Part shown: piece by piece, positions 8,058 through 17,300 of the stretch
Layout: each line of letters begins with the position of its first letter
Numbering within the stretch: the stretch's first letter is position 1
Origin: an uncultured Erythrobacter sp.
GTDB taxonomy: Bacteria; Pseudomonadota; Alphaproteobacteria; Sphingomonadales; Sphingomonadaceae
Reading direction: 5' to 3'
NCBI RefSeq assembly: GCF_958304185.1
Contig: NZ_OY284433.1
Location: forward strand, 1,984,001 to 2,048,000
DNA length: 64,000 nucleotides
Position numbers and translations under genes: made by a program
The notes under the pieces: generated by a model
Databases searched by the model: none
What the model saw: only the letters and a program-made list of their open reading frames with translations
Told to the model about the DNA's origin: nothing

Positions 8058-9410
8058 TTAGAAAGTTGTGATCTCAACCTCGAGCTTGCGGAAGCCGTGG
8101 ACGAAGTTGGCGCGCACCCGCTCGACATCACCGGCGACGTGCACCCGCATCCGGCGCTTGTGCATTTCCTCCAGCAGCACCCGCAATTGCAGTTCGGCCA
8201 GCCGCGCGCCGACGCAGCGGTGGATGCCATAGCCGAAGGCGAGGTGACGGCGGGCGTTATCGCGGGTGATGTCGAGCTTGTCAGGGTTCTCGAACACGTC
8301 CCCATCGCGATTGGCGCTGATGTACCACAGCACCACCTTGTCGCCCGCCTTGATGGTCTGGCCGAACACCTCGGTGTCCTCGGTACAGGTGCGGCGCATA
8401 TGGGCCAGCGGCACCTGCATCCGCAGGATTTCCTGCACGGCATTGGGGATCAGTTCGGGGCGTTCCTCGTAGAGTTTGCGCTGATCGGGGAACTTGTCGA
8501 GCGCGTGGATGATGCCGCTCATGGTGTTGCGGGTGGTGTCGTTCCCGCCCACGATCAGCAGCACCAGATTGCCCATGAATTCTTCCGGGCTCATCTGGTT
8601 CATCGCGGGCGAGTGGATCATCATCGAGATGAGATCATTGCCCGGTTCCTTGTCCATCGTCCGCTCGATCCAGAGCGACTGGAAATAGCCCGCCATTTCC
8701 TGAAGGATCCCCCAGCGCACCTCGTCGAGCGATCGCACCGCACCCAGTTCGGTATCGCCCGCCCAGTCGGACCAGAAGGTCAGCAAGCGGCGGTCCTCCC
8801 ACGGGAAGCCGAACAGGATTGCCAGCATCCCGGTGGTGAGTTCGATCGAGACGGTGTCGACCCAATCGAACACTTCGCCGCGCGGCAGGCGGTCAAGCAC
8901 TTCGCCCGTGCGTTGGCGGATTTCGGCTTCCATCTCGGTGATAGCGGTAGGGGTGAACTTGGGCGCGACGGTGCGGCGCTGCCCGGTGTGCTGCGGGCGG
9001 TCCATCGCAATGAACATCGGCAGCTCGCGGCGCTGGGCGCCCATTTCGGCCAGCTGCGCATCATCGGGCCGTTCGAGGATGGTGATACCGCCATGCTCCC
9101 AGCTCGACGAGAAGGTTTCGGGCAGGGCCTCGATATGCTGGATCGCCTTATGGCCGACCACTGCCCAATAGGGGCCGAATGGGCTTTCGGGGATCCAGTG
9201 GAGCTGGCCCGCCGCGCGCATTTCGGCGAAAACCGGCTGCCAGGTATCCTCGGCATAGATTTCCGAGCGGCTCACATCCCACGGGTGCGAATGGCGGAGA
9301 CGTTCTTCGGGATGGGCGGCGAAGTGCGCTTTGAGCGCGTCGTAAGAACTCGGCTCGCGGCGCACTTGCGGGCGCTGAACAGGGGGCGGGGTGGGGGCGA
9401 TGGTGGCCAT
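8058..9410 (-). CDS. Cytochrome P450, CYP153-like
   Basis: 450 residues, a full soluble bacterial P450. The I-helix oxygen-activation motif is VGGNDTTRN, the ExxR is EILR, and the haem loop is FGYGIHRCVGARLAE with the axial cysteine. Several stretches (FIAMDRPQHTGQRR, EVFDWVDTVSIELTT, PLAHMRRTCTEDTE, RLAELQLRVLLEE) resemble CYP153 alkane/fatty-acid terminal hydroxylases; that sub-family call is from memory of the family, not a search. It needs a ferredoxin and a ferredoxin reductase; a fitting reductase is encoded at 13021-14265, but no ferredoxin for it is in the window. GGGAG precedes the ATG. A palindromic operator lies ~70 bp upstream. Confidence 0.88.
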   Translation of the reverse strand: MATIAPTPPPVQRPQVRREPSSYDALKAHFAAHPEERLRHSHPWDVSRSEIYAEDTWQPVFAEMRAAGQLHWIPESPFGPYWAVVGHKAIQHIEALPETFSSSWEHGGITILERPDDAQLAEMGAQRRELPMFIAMDRPQHTGQRRTVAPKFTPTAITEMEAEIRQRTGEVLDRLPRGEVFDWVDTVSIELTTGMLAILFGFPWEDRRLLTFWSDWAGDTELGAVRSLDEVRWGILQEMAGYFQSLWIERTMDKEPGNDLISMMIHSPAMNQMSPEEFMGNLVLLIVGGNDTTRNTMSGIIHALDKFPDQRKLYEERPELIPNAVQEILRMQVPLAHMRRTCTEDTEVFGQTIKAGDKVVLWYISANRDGDVFENPDKLDITRDNARRHLAFGYGIHRCVGARLAELQLRVLLEEMHKRRMRVHVAGDVERVRANFVHGFRKLEVEITTF

Positions 9411-9476
9411 GTCTGTCTCCCGTCAGGCAGCCTCGTGCATGGGCCGCTCCGATCCGAGTCGCATCCTCAGACTAAC

Positions 9477-9491
9477 TGACAGCAATGTCAA
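9477..9491 (-). promoter_or_regulatory. Palindromic operator overlapping a -35 element before the CYP153-like gene
   Basis: TGACA-GCAA-TGTCA is a perfect inverted repeat, extended imperfectly to ACTA...TAGT on its flanks. On the minus strand its outer half supplies a consensus -35 hexamer (TTGACA, 9491-9486) pointing toward the P450 start at 9410. The -10 candidate 17 nt on (GAGGAT) is poor. The site has the look of a TetR-type operator; no matching regulator gene lies next to it. Confidence 0.5.
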
Positions 9492-9512
9492 TAGTCGGTT
9501 GCGAATGGAGAC

Positions 9513-10793
9513 TTATTCGGCAGGTTCAACCGGGGCAGGCGCACGGCGGGCGAACCAGCTCTTCTTGGCGCGCCCGGCCCCGCCCGACTTCATCACCCGC
9601 TTGCGGAACAATAGCGATCCGCCCTTCACCAGCAGAAGCACCGCAATCCCCTGCCACAAGACCGCAAGCGCATGGGGCCACAGCGTCTCCTCCAGCGCGG
9701 CGCGGGCCAGCATGGCGAAGGGCGAAGACAGCGGGAAGGCGATCGCCCCCAGCTCCAGCGGGGTGCCGGTCTGGCCGATATTGGCCGCCGACAGGAAGAA
9801 CACCATCAGTTGCAACATCGTCACCGGCATCGACAGGGTCTGCACCTCGCGCACCGAGGCGGCCATCGCCCCAATCGTCAGGAACAACGAGCCGAGCAGC
9901 AGATAGGCCATCGTGAAATAGATCAGCCCCAGCACCATGAACATCGGCCAGCCGACCGCCGGGCCGGGCAGTTCGCGGAAATTGGTCTGGGTGACGGTGA
10001 CAATCGCGTCTTCGGCAATCGCCCAGAACGCCCAGCCGACCGTGCCCCACACCGCAATCCCGACGAAGGACACGCCTAGCATCGCGAACAGCTTACCCAT
10101 GAACACCGCATCCATCGGCAAGGCCGCGGCGAGGATTTCAATGATCTTGTTGCCCTTTTCCTCGGCGAGGTTGGACAACACCATGCCGCCCAGCAGCATC
10201 GTCAGCAGGAACAATACCATCTGCGCTGCCTGAGCGGTGCGCACCCGGTTGGTGCGTTCGGACGCGGCGCTGGTGGCGACCACTTCGCTGGTGGCCGTGG
10301 GGAACCGCGAGGGCGAAGCGCCGCTCGCTGTCGCTGCGATCAATTCAATCGGCCCCGACCAACGATCAATCTGACCCTTCGTGCCGACCAGTTGCGGCGC
10401 GGCCAGCGATCCGGTCAGGATCGCGGCGTAATTGCCCCGGCGCTGATCCAGAAAGGCGCGCGCATCGAAATTGCTGTCCTGCGCAGCCTCTTTGATCACC
10501 CGCAATTCGGGCACCTGACCGCCGAGCTGCGGGCGCAGGACATTGGCAGCCGCAATCATCGCCGCGTTGTCGTCAGGCGAAAGGGCCAGGCCGACTTCGA
10601 TGCTGACAGCACTGCGTTGCACCTGCCCGCCGATACTGCCCGCCAATCCGCCGATCAGCACCGGGAAGAGCGGGCCGAGCAGGAAAAACAGGAAGGCGCG
10701 GCTGAACAGCACCGCGACGAAATCGCGCCGGGCGATGACCCAGGCGGCTTCCAGCGTGGTGAGGCGCGGGCGAAGCATTTCGGTATCGCTCAT
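9513..10793 (-). CDS. ABC-2 type transporter permease (NatB-like)
   Basis: 426 residues. After a short cytosolic start (AWVIARRDFVAVLFSRAFLF) the first membrane segment leads to a large ~150-residue extracytoplasmic loop. Five further hydrophobic segments follow (for example AAQMVLFLLTMLLGGMVLSN and MFMVLGLIYFTMAYLLLGS). This is the topology of NatB/COG1668-type export permeases. Its start overlaps the stop of the ATPase gene by ATGA, so the pair is translationally coupled. Such pairs export sodium, drugs or peptides; the substrate is not evident here. Confidence 0.88.
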   Translation of the reverse strand: MSDTEMLRPRLTTLEAAWVIARRDFVAVLFSRAFLFFLLGPLFPVLIGGLAGSIGGQVQRSAVSIEVGLALSPDDNAAMIAAANVLRPQLGGQVPELRVIKEAAQDSNFDARAFLDQRRGNYAAILTGSLAAPQLVGTKGQIDRWSGPIELIAATASGASPSRFPTATSEVVATSAASERTNRVRTAQAAQMVLFLLTMLLGGMVLSNLAEEKGNKIIEILAAALPMDAVFMGKLFAMLGVSFVGIAVWGTVGWAFWAIAEDAIVTVTQTNFRELPGPAVGWPMFMVLGLIYFTMAYLLLGSLFLTIGAMAASVREVQTLSMPVTMLQLMVFFLSAANIGQTGTPLELGAIAFPLSSPFAMLARAALEETLWPHALAVLWQGIAVLLLVKGGSLLFRKRVMKSGGAGRAKKSWFARRAPAPVEPAE

Positions 10794-11800
10794 GCGCGGT
10801 TCCCCTGATTATCGGCTTCCAGCTGACGCGCAGCGGCCTCGCCCGCGATGGCGACGAAGGCATCGTGCAGGCCAGCGCGCTCGATGGAGAGCGAGAGAAT
10901 CCCCGCCTCGCCTTCGATCAAGCCCTTGAGCAGCGGTTCGATCCCGCTTTCGGGCAGCGGGAACTGGAAGAAATCGCCATTGCGGCGGGTGTCGGTAGGC
11001 AGGGCCGAAAGCCATGCGCCTTCGCGCGCCCGCGTCTCCAGCCGCACCTGCGCTGGGATGCGGTCGCGCGCGGCCTCGACAGACCCTGCGTAAGGCACCT
11101 TGCCGCCTGCAATGATCGCCACGCCTTCGCACAGGCGCTCGGCATGGTGGATCACATGGGTCGAGAAGATCACGGTCACGCCATCCTCGGCCAGCGCGCG
11201 GATCATCAGTTCCAGCTTGCCCTGATTGATCGCGTCGAGGCCGGAGAATGGCTCGTCCAGCACCACCAATCGCGGACGGTGCACCAGCGTGCCGAGCAGC
11301 TGGACGGTCTGCGCCATGCCCTTCGACAGTTGGCGGATCTGGCGGTCAGCCGCATAGCCGAGATCGTGGCGTTCCAGCAGTTCGGCAGCGCGTTTGCGGC
11401 CCTCCTTAAGCGGAAGCCCGCGCAGCGCGCCCATGAAGGCAATCGCCTCGATGCACTTCATCGCCGGATAGAGCCCGCGCTCCTCCGGCAAGTAGCCGAT
11501 CAACCGGCCGATATCATGCGGGCGATCATGCCCGAACACGCGGCGCACGCCTTCGTCCGGGTCGATGATGCCTAGCAGCATCCGCAGCGTCGTGGTCTTG
11601 CCCGCGCCGTTCGGCCCGAGAATCCCGTAAATCGCGCCTTCGGGGACAAAAATGTCCACCCCATCAACCGCGCGGGTGCCGTCAAAGCTTTTGACCAGCC
11701 CGCGGGCTTCGATTGCGAGGGGGCGCGCATCGGCCGGGATGGCACTGAAGCCGTCCGCCCGATTGCCCGATGCTGTGTGATCGCTTACCGCCATATCCAT
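10790..11800 (-). CDS. ABC transporter ATP-binding protein (NatA-like)
   Basis: 336 residues with Walker A GPNGAGKTT, a Q-loop region LIGYLPEERGLYPAMK, an ABC signature variant LSKGMAQTVQLLG, Walker B LVVLDEPFSGLD and the switch histidine in FSTHVIHHAE. After the ~230-residue nucleotide-binding domain comes a ~90-residue C-terminal extension common to the NatA/COG4152 group. It energises the downstream permease. A second ATG two codons in (11794) is an equally good start. Confidence 0.9.
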   Translation of the reverse strand: MDMAVSDHTASGNRADGFSAIPADARPLAIEARGLVKSFDGTRAVDGVDIFVPEGAIYGILGPNGAGKTTTLRMLLGIIDPDEGVRRVFGHDRPHDIGRLIGYLPEERGLYPAMKCIEAIAFMGALRGLPLKEGRKRAAELLERHDLGYAADRQIRQLSKGMAQTVQLLGTLVHRPRLVVLDEPFSGLDAINQGKLELMIRALAEDGVTVIFSTHVIHHAERLCEGVAIIAGGKVPYAGSVEAARDRIPAQVRLETRAREGAWLSALPTDTRRNGDFFQFPLPESGIEPLLKGLIEGEAGILSLSIERAGLHDAFVAIAGEAAARQLEADNQGNRA

Positions 11801-11846
11801 AGCCTACGCGGTTAGCGGGAAGGATTAAACGGGAGCCTCTCCGAAT

Positions 11847-12902
11847 ATGGTTAATGCTCCGGTAGCATCTGACCTTGCAGACAGGATTGCGGGGGAGGCG
11901 GCCGCCTTGGGCTTTGCCGTGTGCGGCTTTGCCAGCGCAGGCGAAGACCCGCTGCGCGCCGCCCGGCTGGAACAATGGCTGGGCGAAGGGCAGCACGGTT
12001 CGATGGAGTGGATGGCCGCGCGGCTCGACCACCGCCGCTCGCCCCAAGGACTGTGGCCTGAGGCGCGCAGCGTGATCGCGCTGGGGATGAGCTACGCCCC
12101 GGCCCATGACCCACTGGCGCTGGAGGGGTCAGACACCCACGCGCGGATTTCGGTTTACGCGCAGGGCAAGGATTACCACGATGTGGTGAAGAAGCGCCTG
12201 AAAGCCCTCGCCCGCTGGCTGGTGGGGGTCGAACCGGGGGCCGAGGTCAAGGTCTTCGTCGACACCGCCCCGGTGATGGAAAAGCCGCTGGGTGAGGCGG
12301 CGGGGATCGGGTGGCAGGGCAAGCACACCAACCTCGTCAGCCCCACGCACGGCAGCTGGCTGTTTCTGGGCGCAATCTACACGACGCTCGACCTGGCCCC
12401 CGCTGAGCCGCACCGTGACCAATGCGGCAGCTGCCATGCGTGCCTTGACGCCTGCCCAACGGACGCCTTCCCCGCCCCCTATCAGCTCGATGCGCGGCGC
12501 TGCATTTCCTACCTCACCATCGAACACAAAGGCCCGATTGCAGAGGAATTCCGCGTTGCCTTGGGCAACCGCATCTATGGCTGCGACGATTGCCTTGCGG
12601 TCTGCCCGTGGAACAAGTTCGCGAGCGCCGCGCAGGCCATCCGCGAATTCCTCCCCCGCGCCGAACTGGTCGCCCCGCGCTTGGGCGAGTTGCTGGCGCT
12701 GGATGATGCGGGCTTCCGTGCGCTGTTTTCCGGCTCGCCGATCAAGCGCATCGGGCGCGACCGGTTCGTGAGGAACTGCCTCTATGCAGCGGGCAATAGC
12801 GGCAATCGGGCGCTAACCGCGCAGGTCAGCGCGTTAACGAGCGACCCCGATCCGGTGGTGGCAGAGGCGGCCGAGTGGGCTTTGGCGAGGCTCGGCGCCT
12901 GA
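11847..12902 (+). CDS. queG: Epoxyqueuosine reductase
   Basis: 351 residues. The N-terminal cobalamin-binding reductase region includes [27 protein letters not shown] and [13 protein letters not shown]. Two 4Fe-4S cluster motifs follow: [16 protein letters not shown] and [15 protein letters not shown]. The C-terminal ~80 residues form a HEAT-like helical tail. This is the standard QueG order. The enzyme carries out the last step of tRNA queuosine synthesis, reducing epoxyqueuosine in the anticodon loop. The gene diverges from the ABC ATPase gene; downstream it converges on the ferredoxin reductase. Confidence 0.95.
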   Translation: MVNAPVASDLADRIAGEAAALGFAVCGFASAGEDPLRAARLEQWLGEGQHGSMEWMAARLDHRRSPQGLWPEARSVIALGMSYAPAHDPLALEGSDTHARISVYAQGKDYHDVVKKRLKALARWLVGVEPGAEVKVFVDTAPVMEKPLGEAAGIGWQGKHTNLVSPTHGSWLFLGAIYTTLDLAPAEPHRDQCGSCHACLDACPTDAFPAPYQLDARRCISYLTIEHKGPIAEEFRVALGNRIYGCDDCLAVCPWNKFASAAQAIREFLPRAELVAPRLGELLALDDAGFRALFSGSPIKRIGRDRFVRNCLYAAGNSGNRALTAQVSALTSDPDPVVAEAAEWALARLGA

Positions 12903-12906
12903 CCTC

Positions 12907-13016
12907 CCCCTCCCCTTGCGGGAGGGGGTCGGGGGGAGGGGGCTCCACGCCAGCGGCTAGGCAAACGAGGCCTGCGGCCTCGACCCCTCCCCCAGCCCCT
13001 CCCGCAAGGGGAGGGG
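12907..13016. repeat. Large G/C inverted repeat filling the queG/reductase gap
   Basis: The left arm (12907-12941, beginning CCCCTCCCCTTGCGGGAGG) and right arm (12984-13016) are near-perfect inverted complements of ~33 bp. Between them is a smaller perfect hairpin, GAGGCC-TGC-GGCCTC (12967-12981). The element starts 4 nt after the queG stop and ends 4 nt before the reductase stop, so it fills the whole convergent gap. It would form a strong hairpin on either transcript and may act as a bidirectional terminator. Its sequence style is that of dispersed repeats of this bacterial group. Confidence 0.75.
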
Positions 13017-13020
13017 AGAT

Positions 13021-14265
13021 TCAGATCAAATCCTTGATCGCCACCTCAGGGTCAGCCAACAGCGCCGGATCGATCCGGCCCGCCCCGCTCTCCAGCAGCT
13101 TCCGCGCCTGGACATAGTCCTTCATCGTCCCCACGCAGTCGAAGGCGATCGGCTTGCCATCCTTGAGGTAGACCACCGTGAACTTGCGGGTCTCGGGATC
13201 GCCGCGCAGCACCGTCTGATCAAAGCCGAGGCTCAGCCCTGCGGTTTGCAGCTTCAGATCATACTGGTTCGACCAGAACCACGGCAGCGCGTGGTAAGGC
13301 TCCTTCTCGCCCATGATCGCGCGTGCCACGGTGTTCGCCATGTCATGCGCGTTCTGGACCGATTCCAAGCGGATCACCGCGCCATCGGCAAAATCGTTGG
13401 AGTGAGCGGCGCAGTCCCCGATGGCGTAGATGTCATCAAGCGTGGTGCGACAGCAGAAATCCACATCGACCCCGTTGCTCCCCGCCGCGCCCGCTGCAAT
13501 CAGCGGCGCGACCGCAGGCACCACCCCGATGCCGACGATCACCATGTCGCAGGCGACCTCCTCGCCATTGTCGAGCCGCACGCCCGTCACCCGGCCCGCT
13601 TCCTCGCCCAGCACGGCGTGGACGCCGGTGCTCAGCCGCACGTCGACGCCCTGACGGCGGTGCTCCTCGGCATAGAAGGTCGACAATTCTTCACCCGCCA
13701 CGCGTGCCAGCAAGCGGGGGAGCATCTCGACCAGCACCACCTCGCAGCCGAGCTTGCGTAGCACAGCCGCCGCCTCCAGCCCGATATAGCCGCCGCCGAT
13801 CACCACCGCACGCTTCGCCCCATCGGCGAGGGACTGCATCATCGCATCGGCATCGGACTTGTCGCGCACGTAGAACACGCCCGGCAGCACCGCACCCGGC
13901 ACCGGCAAGCGCCGCGGGTCGCCCCCGCCTGACCAGATCAGCTTGCGATAGGTCACCTGCGCACCATCGCTGAGAGTGAGCGTGTGCGAGGCCGGGTCAA
14001 TCCCCGTCACCGCCGCACCGAGGCGCAGGGTGATGTTCTTCTCCGCCCAGAACTTCTCGGGCCGGATCATGATCCGCTCGAACCCCTTGTCCCCGGCGAG
14101 ATACTCCTTGGAGAGCGGCGGGCGTTCATAGGGCGGCGCATTGTCGCGCCCGATCATCAGGATCGAACCTTCGTGGCCGTGCTGGCGCAAGGCAATCGCC
14201 GCCTGCGCCCCGCCGTGGCCGGTGCCAACGATCACGACATCTGCGTGTTGCGTGGTTGTGGTCAT
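13021..14265 (-). CDS. NAD(P)H-dependent FAD ferredoxin/rubredoxin reductase
   Basis: 414 residues from the ATG at 14265. The FAD Rossmann motif [19 protein letters not shown] opens the protein, [13 protein letters not shown] is the family hallmark, [21 protein letters not shown] is the NAD-binding fold, and [10 protein letters not shown] is the second FAD motif. A C-terminal reductase domain ([17 protein letters not shown]) identifies the ferredoxin-reductase subgroup that serves P450s and dioxygenases. Its proximity to the CYP153-like gene (3.6 kb away) suggests it may feed electrons to that enzyme through an unlinked ferredoxin (inference). Confidence 0.93.
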   Translation of the reverse strand: MTTTTQHADVVIVGTGHGGAQAAIALRQHGHEGSILMIGRDNAPPYERPPLSKEYLAGDKGFERIMIRPEKFWAEKNITLRLGAAVTGIDPASHTLTLSDGAQVTYRKLIWSGGGDPRRLPVPGAVLPGVFYVRDKSDADAMMQSLADGAKRAVVIGGGYIGLEAAAVLRKLGCEVVLVEMLPRLLARVAGEELSTFYAEEHRRQGVDVRLSTGVHAVLGEEAGRVTGVRLDNGEEVACDMVIVGIGVVPAVAPLIAAGAAGSNGVDVDFCCRTTLDDIYAIGDCAAHSNDFADGAVIRLESVQNAHDMANTVARAIMGEKEPYHALPWFWSNQYDLKLQTAGLSLGFDQTVLRGDPETRKFTVVYLKDGKPIAFDCVGTMKDYVQARKLLESGAGRIDPALLADPEVAIKDLI

Positions 14266-14348
14266 GTGCTTGCTATGCCCCTCCGGCGTCTTGCGGCCCT
14301 TGATGTGGCGCAAACAGCCGGAGGGTCAACCCGCCATAACGACGAGTG

Positions 14349-17300
14349 CTACCGTTCGAGCAAATTGCGGGCCTGGCTGGCGATCTGGGCGAGCATTGCC
14401 GCACCCACCGGCGGGCGGGCCTGTGCACGGGCGATCATGGCGCGGAACTGCGCCACGCCTTGCGCATTGCGCTCGGCCCATTCGGCGACAGCACCGCGCG
14501 GGTCATCTGCACCCGACTTGGCCTGCATCAGCCGCCGCAGGAACTCGATCCGCATCTGCTGGAAATCCCGCGCGAGGCCGGACACCAACAGCCGCTCCCA
14601 CACATCAGACGGTGACATATAGGCCGCCGTTCCCTGCGCCCAGTCGAGCCCCAAGCGGGTGCCGATATCGGTGAAGGCGTGGGTGAGCAGCTTGGTCTCG
14701 ATCCCGGCGACGAGCGCGCCTTGCGCGAGGCCCACCGCCCCGTCAAAATCGAACAGGTTGGCGACCTTGGCAGCCAGCGCCTGGGGCGCTCCGGCGGCGA
14801 CAAAGCGGTCCCGCAGGGCCCGCGAGCGGGCACGCGGCTCGTCGGTGAGCAATTCGTCACGGCCTGAAACCAGCGCTGCAACGCCGCTCTGCAATTCGCC
14901 GATCATCGCCCCGGCAGCAACCTTGCCCGACGCGGTGCGCAGCACGTCCGACATCAGGTTGCCGACCGCCGCCGCCAGTCGGTCGAACAGCACCAGGCGC
15001 GCCGCTTCGGGGATGTCGGCCCCATCAAGCTCGCGCCACAGCGGGTCGAGCCCGAACAATCGCTCGGCCACCACAAAGGCGGCGGCAACTTCCGCAAGGC
15101 CCACGCCCTCTTCCTCGGCCAGTTCGAAGGGGTGAACCATGCCGAGCCGGTTGACGATGCGGTTGGACAGGCTGGTGGCGATCATCTCGGACCGCAGCCG
15201 GTGGCCGCGAATCTCGGCGGCATAGGTCTTGCGCATGGCCGAAGGGAAGCGCGCCAGCAGCACAGGCTCAAGCACCGGATCGTCGGGCAGCGTGCTCGCT
15301 TCAATCGCCGATTGCAGCGCCAGCTTGGCCGAAGACAGCAGCACCGCGAGTTCGGGACGGGTCAGCCCCTGCCCGTCCGCCGCGCGGCGGCTCAGGGTCT
15401 CGCCATCGGCGAGCCCTTCAGTGCGGCGGTCGAAATCGCTGACTTCCTCCAGCTGCTCGATCAGGCGGATATAGGACGCCGTGGCGCCAGCCCCGCCGCT
15501 CGATGCGACCGAAAGCGCAAGCGCCTGCAAGCGGTTGTCTTCGAGCACCAGCGCGGCGACTTCGTCCGTCATCGCGGCCAGCAGCGTATTGCGCTTCTTC
15601 GGGGCGAGCTTGCCCGAAGCGGTTGCCGCCGCCAGCGCGATCTTGATATTGACCTCGTTGTCCGAGCAATCGACGCCGGCCGAATTGTCGATGAAGTCGG
15701 TGTTGATGCGGCCCCCATTGAGCGAAAACGCGATGCGCCCGGCCTGCGTCACGCCGAGGTTCGCGCCCTCACCGATCACGCGGGCGCGCACTTCGGTGGC
15801 ATCGACGCGCAGGCCATCATTGGCCGGATCGCCGACCGCGATGTTGTTTTCCTGCGGCGCCTTCACATAGGTGCCGATCCCGCCGAACCACATCAGGTCG
15901 ACGGGCGCGCGCAAGATCGCGCTGATCAAGGCTTCGGGCTCGATTTCCTTCGCCTCGATCCCCAGCACTTCACGCGCCTGCTTGGGCAGCTTGATCACCT
16001 TGGCCGAGCGCGGGAACACGCCGCCGCCCTTGGAGATCAGCGACGCGTCGTAATCCTCCCAGCTCGACCGGGGGAGTTCGAACATCCGCTTGCGCTCTTT
16101 CCAGCTCGCAAGCGGATCGGGCGAGGGGTCGATGAAGATGTGGCGATGATCGAAGGCGGCAACCAGCTTCAGCGCCTTGGACAACAGCATTCCGTTGCCG
16201 AACACATCGCCCGACATATCGCCGCAGCCTGCTACGGTGACGGACTGGGTCTGCACGTCGATGCCCATTTCGCGGAAGTGGCGCTGGACCGAAACCCACG
16301 CGCCGCGCGCGGTGATGCCCATCGCCTTGTGGTCGTACCCGTTCGAACCGCCGCTGGCGAAAGCGTCATCCAGCCAGAAATCACGACTTTGCGCGATCCC
16401 GTTGGCGATGTCGGAGAAGGTCGCGGTGCCCTTGTCGGCGGCGACGACGAAATAGGGGTCTTCGCCGTCGAGCACTTGCACGCAGTCGGGGTGAACAACT
16501 GTCCCGCCAATGATGTTGTCGGTTACCGACAGCAGGGTGCGGATGAAGATTTCATATGCGGCGCGGCCCTCTGCCGCCCAGCCTTCGCGGTCGATCGCAG
16601 GAGAGGGGAGCTGCTTGGGATAGAACCCGCCCTTCGCGCCGGTGGGCACGATCACGGCGTTCTTCACGCGCTGCGCTTTCATCAGGCCGAGGATTTCCGT
16701 GCGGAAGTCGTCGCGCCGGTCAGACCATCTGAGGCCCCCACGCGCCACCGCGCCCGAGCGTAGGTGAATGCCCTCGACCCGGCGCGAATAGACGAAGATT
16801 TCGCGCCACGGCACCGGCTTGGGCAGGCCGGGGACGAGCGCGGAGTCGATCTTGAACGCCAGCGCCTCAGCCGCCGCCGGGGCGAAGGCATTGGTGCGCA
16901 GCACTGCGTCGATCACCGCGCGGTAGAGCCGCAGCAACCGGTCGTCATTGATCGCCGTGACCTTGGCGAGGCCGCGGGTGAAGGCGCTTTGCGCAGCGGC
17001 AATCGCCTCGTTCCGATCACCGGCGAAGGTCGGATCGTGGCGCGCGGCGAACAGGTCGATCATCGCCCGCGTCACCTGCGGCGCGGCGACCAGCGCATCG
17101 ACCACGGTGTAGATCGTGTAACTCACTCCGGTCTGGCGCAGATAGCGATAGACCGCGCGCAGCCAGTTGGCGCTGCTCGGGGCGAGACCGGCGGCGGGGA
17201 TGAGGCGGTTGAAGGGATCATCCTCCGCCGTGCCATTCAGCACTTCGGCCAGCGCGCCTTCGATCAGGCCTGCACGCTCCAGCAGCGCGCCCGCATCCCG

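Noticed and set aside
8097-9479. 460-codon + strand frame opposite the CYP153-like gene
   Set aside because: The minus strand encodes an intact P450 with haem and I-helix motifs; the antisense translation has no domain features.
14265-14313. Upstream TTG start for the ferredoxin reductase
   Set aside because: The extra residues are basic and unlike the family; the ATG at 14265 directly precedes the FAD motif in the normal spacing.
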